A DNA stretch of 12,865 nt, from positions 1 through 12,865 of the forward strand of contig SVIK01000039.1 in NCBI GenBank assembly GCA_015069525.1. The letters are read 5' to 3'. This document shows positions 6,048 to 11,505 of this stretch, in pieces. A program made the translations under genes and the position numbers. How positions within the stretch are numbered: the stretch's first letter is position 1; the number at the start of each line of letters is the position of its first letter. A model generated the notes under the pieces. That model was not told the origin of the DNA. It did not search any database and worked only from the letters and a program-made list of their open reading frames with translations. The DNA comes from Clostridiales bacterium (lineage in GTDB: Bacteria > Bacillota > Clostridia > Christensenellales > Borkfalkiaceae).

Positions 6048-6548
6048 TTATTTCCTTAATAAGCGAAACTTTCTAATAAACGACGCCACCACTTTATCTA
6101 CGGGGACTTCTTCTCCACCTAGCTTTTCAATAAGTTTTGTGCTTGCGACGTTCTCCACGCGAACTCGGTAGATAAAATGTTCGATATCCGCTCTTTCTTG
6201 AAAAAGTTTATCCGTTAAATAATGCACGGCTTTATAGCCTATTCCTTTGTGCTGATACCCCTCTTTTATATCGATTTGGATTTCAGGCGAAGTGCTTGCA
6301 TAATCGCTAAAAGAGACGTACCCTATATATTTCTCTTCATCGTACAAAGAAAACGAACGGGATGCAAAATTCAATTTATCTCTTATCATTTCTATTTTTT
6401 TCTTTAATTTTTCATCCCCATTTTCCGACATATCTTTTAATAACGTTTGCAAATTTATGAAGTTATCCGCATCTTTAGTCGTTAAACGCTCAAATTCCTC
6501 TTGTGTAATTTCTTTTAAATATATTTTATCGAAAAGGGTATATTGCAT
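6048..6548 (-). CDS. GNAT family N-acetyltransferase
   Basis: The 166-residue product has the GNAT acetyl-CoA fold. Motif A is IQIDIKEGYQHKGIGYKAVH (90-109), with the pyrophosphate-binding loop QHKGIG (99-104); the motif B region is RVRVENVASTKLIEKLGG (128-145), typical of the RimJ/RimL-like subgroup that acetylates amino groups of proteins or small molecules. The acceptor cannot be predicted. The first 60 residues are charged and divergent. The ATG at 6546-6548 follows GGGAGAG at about 5-nt spacing, and that ribosome site directly abuts a 7-bp hairpin in the leader. It has its own promoter and is not obviously linked to its neighbours. Confidence 0.85.
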   Translation of the reverse strand: MQYTLFDKIYLKEITQEEFERLTTKDADNFINLQTLLKDMSENGDEKLKKKIEMIRDKLNFASRSFSLYDEEKYIGYVSFSDYASTSPEIQIDIKEGYQHKGIGYKAVHYLTDKLFQERADIEHFIYRVRVENVASTKLIEKLGGEEVPVDKVVASFIRKFRLLRK

Positions 6549-6553
6549 TTGTA

Positions 6554-6582
6554 CTCTCCCACACGGCCTTGCCGTGTTTTTT
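6554..6582. promoter_or_regulatory. Leader hairpin abutting the acetyltransferase ribosome site
   Basis: ACACGGC (6561-6567) and GCCGTGT (6571-6577) form a 7-bp stem with a 3-nt loop. In the minus-strand message the stem ends exactly where the Shine-Dalgarno GGGAGAG (6554-6560) begins. Read on the plus strand, the same hairpin followed by six T (6577-6582) looks like a terminator, though no plus-strand gene leads into it. It could tune translation of the acetyltransferase or stop antisense transcription. Confidence 0.55.
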
Positions 6583-6590
6583 GTTTGATA

Positions 6591-6619
6591 TATCTATCAT
6601 ATCACAATAAATATGACAA
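6591..6619 (-). promoter_or_regulatory. Probable promoter of the acetyltransferase
   Basis: On the minus strand TTGTCA (6614-6619), a 17-bp spacer and TAGATA (6591-6596). The -35 is good and the -10 is weak (four of six matches). An overlapping TATGAT lies too close to this -35 to be used with it. Confidence 0.5.
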
Positions 6620-6679
6620 ATGTATGCCTGTATTAAAAAAATTTCGGACAATTTTAATATTTTTAAGCATATTCTCGAT

Positions 6680-6714
6680 AAAAACAGCACGACATACAAA
6701 ACGTATGCCACGTG
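6680..6714 (-). terminator. Weak terminator-like structure after the esterase
   Basis: On the minus strand an imperfect hairpin centred on GCATAC/GTATGT, with bulges toward CACG/CGTG, is followed by TTTTT. It lies just beyond the esterase stop. The stem is interrupted, so termination here is uncertain. Confidence 0.3.
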
Positions 6715-6721
6715 GTTTTGT

Positions 6722-7762
6722 TTAATAGAGTTTTTTCAATACTTTCAAAAGCGCTTTTGCCATGGAATAAAAGCCCAAATCGGTGGGGTGACAGCCGTCT
6801 ACCGTTCCCTCCCCTTTCGCCTCTCTCATTAGCGTTTTTCCGTCGATAAAGTATACGTTTTTATCCCCGCTCGCAAGCGCGTTTTCGTACGTTTTTTTGA
6901 TTATCTTCAAACGGTTTCTTTCCTCCGCGTTTGGATAATACGTGGGACGGGATAAGATTACTACCGGCGTCGTTGGTTGCGCCTTTCGAAACTCCTTAAA
7001 CATACGCTCGTGCGAACAAGCAAGATGTTCTATCGTCGGGGCGTTATGGTCGTAATCGTACACGAATACGGACATAGGCAAACTGCAAATATATGTGGAT
7101 ATGCTCTCTTCCCCGCGTGCGCTACCTGAAAAGCCGAGGTTAATATAATCGGCGTTTAACGCGCGGGAAATAATGCTCTCATACGAATTCCCTGGGCGAG
7201 AAGCGCATCCGCCTTGCGTAATGGACGAGCCGTAATACACGATAGGCATCTCCTTTTTATAGGGCGTGGGCGGAGCAAGCTGTCCCCGATTGCTTATACC
7301 GATATACAATTCGTTCACGTTGCTATACAAAGGGAAATTTATCGTGATTTCACGCCATTTCTTTTCGCCGAGCTCTATCACGCTTTCATACCCTTCCTCG
7401 ATAGAAAACGGTGGCAAAAACGAGCCTTTATATTTATCCTTTACGTACAAATCGAACCCTGCTGAACCGCAAAGCGTGAAATGAGGCATTTTTCCAATGC
7501 CCGACATCTTGGCGTGGATTGCGATATAGGGAGAATTCGTCTTAAAGCGCACTCTGCCCCCTGCCGTATTGCTATAAAACGCCTGCACGCCCTCGTTTAC
7601 CCTTTCGGCTATTTCTTGGGGCATACGGCAAAATTTTCCGTCCGCATAGAAAATTCCGTTGATTTCAAACGGCGTTTCCCTTGCATCAATAAAACGAATA
7701 TCCGTTTTTTCTATCGTGGTTTTTATTTGGAAATTTTTATCAATTTCAGAAAGGTTTTTCAT
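6722..7762 (-). CDS. GxDLY/SGNH-type GDSL esterase or lipase
   Basis: The 346-residue protein has two parts. The N-terminal half (about 25-170) is a beta-sandwich-like region carrying AGFDLY (101-106), the hallmark of the GxDLY domain. The C-terminal half is an SGNH hydrolase: block I YYGSSITQGG (176-185) with nucleophile Ser180, block II NLGFSGSARGE (208-218), Asn240 in YDYDHN, and the Asp322/His325 pair in DGCHPTDLGF. Such enzymes remove acyl or acetyl groups, often from carbohydrates; the true substrate is unknown. No signal peptide is seen, so it would act in the cytoplasm, unusual if the target is an extracellular glycan. The ATG at 7760-7762 follows AAAAGGA at about 7-nt spacing. It is a single-gene unit with its own consensus promoter. 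Confidence 0.88.
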   Translation of the reverse strand: MKNLSEIDKNFQIKTTIEKTDIRFIDARETPFEINGIFYADGKFCRMPQEIAERVNEGVQAFYSNTAGGRVRFKTNSPYIAIHAKMSGIGKMPHFTLCGSAGFDLYVKDKYKGSFLPPFSIEEGYESVIELGEKKWREITINFPLYSNVNELYIGISNRGQLAPPTPYKKEMPIVYYGSSITQGGCASRPGNSYESIISRALNADYINLGFSGSARGEESISTYICSLPMSVFVYDYDHNAPTIEHLACSHERMFKEFRKAQPTTPVVILSRPTYYPNAEERNRLKIIKKTYENALASGDKNVYFIDGKTLMREAKGEGTVDGCHPTDLGFYSMAKALLKVLKKLY

Positions 7763-7791
7763 AAGTTTTCCTTTTTAGAATATATGCTATT

Positions 7792-7820
7792 ATTATAATG
7801 AAACAATAATCGTTTGTCAA
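7792..7820 (-). promoter_or_regulatory. Sigma-A promoter of the SGNH esterase
   Basis: On the minus strand TTGACA (7815-7820), 17 bp, TATAAT (7792-7797): perfect consensus, about 30 nt before the start codon. Confidence 0.88.
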
Positions 7821-7872
7821 GAGCGTCTAAAAGAAAAAAACTACGTTTGGCTTCCGCACGTTATCAAAACAA

Positions 7873-7910
7873 AAAAATAACGGACAGCCTACTGACTGTC
7901 CGTTATTTTT
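7873..7910. terminator. Bidirectional terminator bordering the island
   Basis: A perfect 15-bp stem (7873-7887 with 7896-7910, core ATAACGGACAG) has an 8-nt loop and A/T tails on both sides. It would end the restriction-modification operon on the minus strand and lies just outside the left inverted repeat. Between it and the esterase promoter (7821-7872) I see nothing. Between the left repeat and the enzyme stop (7966-8059) I see only AT-rich sequence without a gene. Confidence 0.88.
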
Positions 7911-7913
7911 GTG

Positions 7914-7965
7914 AAAGGGCTATAAAAAAGATATTTTTCGTAAAGTGCTTACGGGATTTGAACTC
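7914..7965 (-). repeat. Left inverted repeat of the restriction-modification island
   Basis: Two modules recur in inverted orientation on the other side of the island. Bases 7914-7934 are an exact reverse complement of 11040-11060 (21 bp). Bases 7948-7965 (cttacgggatttgaactc) match the reverse complement of 10938-10955 with one mismatch. In addition AAAAAGATATT (7926-7936) matches 10961-10971 inverted. The ATTTGAAC core resembles an antisense tRNA T-loop, but no tRNA can be folded here. Confidence 0.8.
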
Positions 7966-8059
7966 AACGGATTATTCCATGATTAAATAGAGTTCGTTTT
8001 CATGTTTTTCCACAAAACAACACACAACATACCATAGAAAAAAGGGAAGCCCTCAGTAT

Positions 8060-10630
8060 TTAGTTCTCGTGGTTAGCAAACATTATTTCTTCAATCTGTC
8101 CTCTTTTTTGTCCGAAAATTCTATTTGCCTCATCGCGTTTTTGCTCTGCAATTCGTACTGCATCAGCAATTTCTTTTTCTCTCTCGGGATCTAATCTTGG
8201 AATCGGAATGGTTGCCACGAAATTAGGGGTTATATGATCAACCACAGATGCATAAATTCCTTTTTCAAGCAAAACTTTTCCTATGTTTTCTGTGGAAAGA
8301 TATGCATAAACATAGTACGGATCAATAACTGTTTCATCACAGATAACCCGTATTACGTGTTCTGAAACCATAGAGCCAGCAATGCTGTCGGTAACCATAA
8401 CCACTCTGCCTGTTGAGCCAGAACGAGTTATCAATATCCAATCTTTTTCAACGAAATGCTTTGCCGCAGGAGCATAATTTCTTGGCTGATACTGCAAATC
8501 AAAAGGTCTGATTTGCAAAATTTGTGTTCCCGAATAGAACGGAACACTTTCAGCTGTGTTTTCTACATAATTCCTTTTGTGTCTACCAGGATAGAAAATA
8601 CCATGTTCTACAACAAGATCGCCTAATCTTGCAATTTCTTTAACATGTTCTCCAACGGATTCTTCAATTTCTTTAGCAAGATTGTTTTTGTTTGGATCCC
8701 AATACCATGCATCAATTCTGCGCGAAGGATCATCTAATATTTGCTTCGAGTTAATTATGAAACAACTGGGGGCATGTTCAGATGAGGTTTCTTCACCTAT
8801 GCTACCATTCAATTCGTAAGATTTCCATTGTCTCAATATTTCTGGTAAGTCGTTCCAAATAACGAGATTGCCTTGATCGTCTGTAAGGTTCAATCCACTG
8901 GCATCCTTTTTATAAAGTGGGTTTCCACGTCTATCGTGACCTACCGCTTCAGATACAGCCATAAATATTGGGTAACTGTCTGGTATATTTTTTACTTTTT
9001 TCAAGAAAACCAATGATGTTTTTGTTCCTGTATGCGGTTGGAAAGCTTCTCTCGGTAAATCAACAATGGCTGTAATCTGTACTTTCCTCATAAGCCACTT
9101 TCTAAATTCAACGCTCTCTTCTTGTGCACCTGAAAGATTTTGTTTCGGCAAAACAATTACCATTCGTCCGCCTTCCTCTGTGTCGGTAGGATCTTTCAAG
9201 TAGAAAATATCTCTTTCCACAAACAATTTATCTGGATCTTGCCCATCAAGCAAAACATCAGTGGGCACGCCATTGCTTAATTTATGACCAAGTTCATATT
9301 GTTCTAAAACATACTCTCGGGTATCGTCAATTTTGGTTCCGAAAGGGGGATTGGTTGTAATTACATCTACAGAACCGGGTTTTATGCGCCTTGTAAAATT
9401 AGCATTAAGCTTCTTATAGGGCTCCAGTGAATCGAAATTGTAAATATTACTTTTACCATCACCTACAATAGCCATATAGGATTTGGATATTCTATATAAT
9501 AGTGGATCTATGTCACAACCGAATACATATTTATCTGCATAATCTTTTAATAAAGAATTTAGTCTATCCTTTGAAAATCCTCTTCCTTTATAAAGTTCTT
9601 CAATTTGCTTCCTTAATTTTTCGATAGCAATTGATAGAAAACCTCCAGAGCCACAAGCAGTATCCAATATTATTTCATTTTTCTTATAAGATGGAGATAT
9701 AACATCCATCGCAAAGCGAACAATTTCTCTTGGTGTAAAAAACTGACCGCTTTCTCCCTTCAACGTTGACGGCAATAAAAGCTCATACGCATCTCCAAGA
9801 GCATCTGTATTGGTTTCTTCATGCATTAATGCAATACCTTGGAGTTCACTAACAATATAGGCAATCCATTCATTGTCATATTCAAGAGACTCTCCCTTAA
9901 ACATGGTTCCAAAATCAGGATCTTTTAATAGTTTCGCATATAGAGTATCAATTCTTTTTCGAATTGCTTTTTTTCCATCATCAGAGTCAATTTCGGACGG
10001 CGTTGCTCGAAATTCGCACAATTCGTCAGGGCTGATCTCGTCCATGATTTTGCAGAAAAGCATTTTAATAACTTCAACTGCAATATTTTCCTCTCTCTTG
10101 ATGGGGCCACTACCATATAATCTGTAATAAACACGATTAAAAAGAAGTTTTAAAGCCTTGGCTGGTTTTAAATCTTGCTTTTTATATTTTCCTATGGTTT
10201 CCTGGGTTTCTCCATAACGCGGCAATGTGGGTATTGGTATAAATTTAGTAGGATCTACTGCTAAATTTCTGTAAAGATAAAAAGGCCCTTCGCTATTTTT
10301 TTCCAAACCAGCAAACCACACACAATAGGGGGCAGTAGTAGCAGTAGCATAAGTAAATGCTTGTAAATCATATTTCTTTTTTGGAGTTTCGATCTCGATT
10401 ATGATATAAGCATTTTCTTGTTTATGTATCTCGCTATTGTATACCACGATATCAACTTCTTCAGCATTACGATTAGATCCTCTTTGCAAAACAACTTCGA
10501 TATCAATGTGAGATTTGGGATACCCTAAGTCATCAATCAAAATGTGTTCAAATAACTGACGATATTTTTCTTCTGGGTTGTTTTTTACTTCTTTGCCTGT
10601 AGCATAATCGTAAAACTTATTTTCAGCCAT
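8060..10630 (-). CDS. Single-chain restriction-modification protein (nuclease-like, N6-adenine methyltransferase, specificity domain)
   Basis: The 856-residue protein joins three parts, a type IIG-like arrangement. Residues 20-125 resemble the HsdR N-terminal nuclease domain: VDIVVYN with Asp60, then AYIIIEIETPKKK with Glu79. Residues about 180-600 are a gamma-class N6-adenine methyltransferase: GQFFTPREIV (295-304), AdoMet site DTACGSGG (323-330), GCDID (371-375) and catalytic NPPF (427-430). Residues about 660-856 are one target-recognition domain of HsdS type, with WILITRSGSTGRVVMV (731-746), then a charged helix. It should methylate, and perhaps cut, an asymmetric DNA site. The usual D...E-x-K motif reads E-I-E, with lysines only from 84, so cleavage is uncertain. 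AAGGAG lies about 7 nt before the ATG, inside the end of the RHH gene, which overlaps by 8 nt. No separate hsdR or hsdS is present. Confidence 0.88.
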   Translation of the reverse strand: MAENKFYDYATGKEVKNNPEEKYRQLFEHILIDDLGYPKSHIDIEVVLQRGSNRNAEEVDIVVYNSEIHKQENAYIIIEIETPKKKYDLQAFTYATATTAPYCVWFAGLEKNSEGPFYLYRNLAVDPTKFIPIPTLPRYGETQETIGKYKKQDLKPAKALKLLFNRVYYRLYGSGPIKREENIAVEVIKMLFCKIMDEISPDELCEFRATPSEIDSDDGKKAIRKRIDTLYAKLLKDPDFGTMFKGESLEYDNEWIAYIVSELQGIALMHEETNTDALGDAYELLLPSTLKGESGQFFTPREIVRFAMDVISPSYKKNEIILDTACGSGGFLSIAIEKLRKQIEELYKGRGFSKDRLNSLLKDYADKYVFGCDIDPLLYRISKSYMAIVGDGKSNIYNFDSLEPYKKLNANFTRRIKPGSVDVITTNPPFGTKIDDTREYVLEQYELGHKLSNGVPTDVLLDGQDPDKLFVERDIFYLKDPTDTEEGGRMVIVLPKQNLSGAQEESVEFRKWLMRKVQITAIVDLPREAFQPHTGTKTSLVFLKKVKNIPDSYPIFMAVSEAVGHDRRGNPLYKKDASGLNLTDDQGNLVIWNDLPEILRQWKSYELNGSIGEETSSEHAPSCFIINSKQILDDPSRRIDAWYWDPNKNNLAKEIEESVGEHVKEIARLGDLVVEHGIFYPGRHKRNYVENTAESVPFYSGTQILQIRPFDLQYQPRNYAPAAKHFVEKDWILITRSGSTGRVVMVTDSIAGSMVSEHVIRVICDETVIDPYYVYAYLSTENIGKVLLEKGIYASVVDHITPNFVATIPIPRLDPEREKEIADAVRIAEQKRDEANRIFGQKRGQIEEIMFANHEN

Positions 10631-10805
10631 TTTCTTTCTCCTTCAAATCCTTTGCTAATATTTCAGTCAAATACTGATTAACGCTATATCCGCGTTCTTC
10701 CTTTTTTCTTTCGTGTATCAGTTCCATCATTTGCTCGTAAACTTCGGGCGGTAGTCGCAAGGGAATTGATATTTTTTGCTTCGTCGGGGTATCTGATTTA
10801 TTCAC
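10623..10805 (-). CDS. Ribbon-helix-helix DNA-binding protein, likely regulator of the R-M gene
   Basis: The 60-residue product reads as an Arc/CopG/MetJ-type dimer: a beta strand KISIPLRLP (11-19), helix A from Pro20 to about residue 37 (EVYEQMMELIHERKKEE), a turn at RGY, and helix B SVNQYLTEILAKDL (41-54). It starts with GTG (10803-10805) behind a strong GGAGG at 7-nt spacing, and ends inside the R-M start (ATGGCTGA, 8-nt overlap), so the two are co-translated. Its promoter carries three palindromes at 12-bp spacing, as expected for cooperative RHH binding, so negative autoregulation of the R-M operon is the natural reading. R-M control proteins are usually helix-turn-helix; an RHH controller is less common. 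An antitoxin is the alternative, but no toxin-like gene adjoins it. Confidence 0.82.
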   Translation of the reverse strand: MNKSDTPTKQKISIPLRLPPEVYEQMMELIHERKKEERGYSVNQYLTEILAKDLKEKENG

Positions 10806-10821
10806 AATCCCACCTCCATTT

Positions 10822-10853
10822 TGATATCATAATATCTTGATACTATGATATCA
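10822..10853. promoter_or_regulatory. Three-site phased operator array
   Basis: TGATATCA at 10822-10829, TATCTTGATA at 10833-10842 and TGATATCA at 10846-10853 have centres at 10825.5, 10837.5 and 10849.5, exactly 12 bp apart. The third overlaps the -10 box and the first ends about 10 nt before the GTG's ribosome site. The array fits cooperative binding by RHH dimers on successive turns of DNA. Confidence 0.65.
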
Positions 10854-10873
10854 TATATAGAAGAAATTGTCAA
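10845..10873 (-). promoter_or_regulatory. Promoter of the RHH/R-M operon
   Basis: On the minus strand TTGACA (10868-10873), 17 bp, TATCAT (10845-10850). The -10 lies under one of the palindromic operator sites. Confidence 0.82.
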
Positions 10874-10890
10874 GCGTTTGAAACAAAAAA

Positions 10891-10913
10891 GTGCATAGGT
10901 TTTTCCTATGCAC
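10891..10913 (-). terminator. Terminator insulating the R-M promoter
   Basis: GTGCATAGG (10891-10899) and CCTATGCAC (10905-10913) form a 9-bp stem, followed on the minus strand by TTTTTT (10885-10890). It stops transcription arriving from the tRNA side just before the R-M promoter. Confidence 0.8.
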
Positions 10914-10937
10914 AGGTGAGTAGTATTCACTTGCGGG

Positions 10938-11060
10938 GAGTTCAAATCCTGTAAGTGTTCAATATCTTTTTCTCGTGATTATGCGAGAAAAGGGCAGGAA
11001 AACAAAAAAAGCCTTGAAAAATCAAGGCTTTTTGTGGCTATATCTTTTTTATAGCCCTTT
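10938..11060 (+). repeat. Right inverted repeat of the island, interrupted
   Basis: The same modules as at 7914-7965, inverted: 10938-10955 (17/18 match), 10961-10971 (11/11) and 11040-11060 (21/21). The modules are split by 68 bp (10972-11039) flanked by a 10-bp direct repeat ATATCTTTTT (10962-10971 and 11040-11049). Removing one repeat and the 68 bp gives a close counterpart of the left copy. The inner end also forms an 11-bp wobble-containing hairpin, CACTT (10928-10932) to AAGTG (10953-10957). Confidence 0.75.
10968..11033. terminator. Two hairpins inside the 68-bp insert, one a bidirectional terminator
   Basis: GCCTTGA (11011-11017) and TCAAGGC (11022-11028), extended by A5/T5, form a 12-bp stem with an AAAA loop that can terminate in both directions. 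Beside it TTTTCTCG (10968-10975) pairs with CGAGAAAA (10984-10991). Confidence 0.75.
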
Positions 11061-11076
11061 TTTGGTTGAGGCAACG
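11059..11076 (+). repeat. Copy of the tRNA-Pro 3' end (direct repeat, 18 bp)
   Basis: The 18 bases tttttggttgaggcaacg recur exactly at 11253-11270, where they form the 3' acceptor arm, CCA and first terminator bases of tRNA-Pro. Duplicated tRNA 3' ends are typical footprints of site-specific integration. The copy adjoins the outer end of the right inverted repeat. Confidence 0.8.
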
Positions 11077-11219
11077 AATATCTGCCGTTTCCGCTTTGCG
11101 GAGCCTCGGCAGGGCTTCCTCGCTCGCCAACTTTCGTACCTTATTTGAATTTTTTCGTTTCTCGCTCGTCGCGTGAACCCACGCTAATCCGTGGTTTGCG
11201 CGAGCCGTTGCCGAAAGTA
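11077..11219. other. Structured GC-richer segment between the tRNA 3'-end copies, no gene seen
   Basis: The stretch is richer in GC than its surroundings and contains a stem CTGCCG (11082-11087) with CGGCAG (11107-11112), enclosing TCCGC-TTT-GCGGA (11090-11102), a CCCACG/CGTGG hairpin near 11178-11194, and two CTCGCTCG words (11119-11126 and 11161-11168). An open frame crosses it but begins inside the tRNA and is not credible as a protein. It may be an interspersed repeat or the remains of a small integrated element. Confidence 0.45.
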
Positions 11220-11257
11220 AAAAGCACAGCACACCAAACGGTGTCCTGTGCTTTTTG
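11220..11257 (-). terminator. Terminator of tRNA-Pro
   Basis: AAAAAGCACAG (11220-11230) and CTGTGCTTTTT (11247-11257) enclose an inner ACACC/GGTGT stem; on the minus strand the hairpin starts at the tRNA CCA end and runs into a T tract. Confidence 0.88.
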
Positions 11258-11332
11258 GTTGAGGCAACGGGACTTGAACCCACGACCTCTTGGTCCCTAA
11301 CCAAGCGCGCTACCAAACTGCGCTATGCCTCA
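11257..11332 (-). tRNA. tRNA-Pro (anticodon AGG)
   Basis: A complete cloverleaf of 73 nt plus encoded CCA: acceptor TGAGGCA/TGCCTCA, D-arm GCGC...GCGC, anticodon stem CTTGG/CCAAG around loop TTAGGGA, T-arm GTGGG-TTCAAGT-CCCGT, discriminator A. The anticodon AGG (plus-strand 11296-11298) reads CCU proline codons. The 1-72 pair is U-A, where many bacterial tRNA-Pro have C-G. It has its own promoter and terminator, and its 3' end is duplicated at 11059-11076. Confidence 0.95.
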
Positions 11333-11372
11333 TTATGTTTGCTACAAGCTTTTCCGCCTGACAGCATAATCC

Positions 11373-11401
11373 ATTATACCTATCCCAATCCATTTAGTCA
11401 A
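11373..11401 (-). promoter_or_regulatory. Promoter of tRNA-Pro
   Basis: On the minus strand TTGACT (11396-11401), 17 bp, TATAAT (11373-11378). The start would fall about 33 nt before the mature tRNA. Confidence 0.85.
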
Positions 11402-11455
11402 GCGTTTTTTCACTCTTTTTTAACTTTTTTCAAAAAAATTGATTCACAAATAATG

Positions 11456-11487
11456 CGGAGCGTGTAGACTTTTGTCTACACACTCCG
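11456..11487 (-). terminator. Hairpin after the gltD-like gene
   Basis: CGGAG/CTCCG and GTGTAGAC/GTCTACAC form a 14-position stem with one mismatch and a TTTT loop, 18 nt past the stop at 11506. No U-tract follows directly on the minus strand (the nearest is about 20 nt later), so it may be a weak terminator or an mRNA-end hairpin. Confidence 0.5.
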
Positions 11488-11505
11488 AATAACGTTTCTT
11501 ACGTT

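Larger units (their letters stand above)
7914..11060. mobile_element. Candidate restriction-modification island with terminal inverted repeats
   Basis: The segment between the inverted repeats carries only the RHH protein and the single-chain restriction-modification gene, is AT-richer by eye than the flanking housekeeping genes, and abuts a tRNA gene with a duplicated 3' end. These are signs of horizontal acquisition. No transposase or integrase is encoded and no convincing target duplication is seen outside the repeats, so it could be a non-autonomous element, a remnant, or an invertible segment. Confidence 0.4.

Noticed and set aside
7941..7970. tRNA gene or tRNA fragment in the left repeat
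   Set aside because: The ATTTGAAC core looks like an antisense T-loop, but the T-stem does not pair and no other arms can be found. The right copy fails in the same way.
8060..10805. Classical type I R-M system with hsdS inversion, or a CRISPR or phage-defence cluster
   Set aside because: There is no separate hsdR or hsdS and no recombinase; the specificity domain is fused and single. No CRISPR-like repeats occur anywhere in the window.
11038..11316. 92-codon minus-strand ORF starting MVARLVRDQEVVGSSPVAS
   Set aside because: It begins inside tRNA-Pro; the N-terminal residues are simply translated tRNA. The remainder crosses the hairpin-rich segment and has no credible start of its own.
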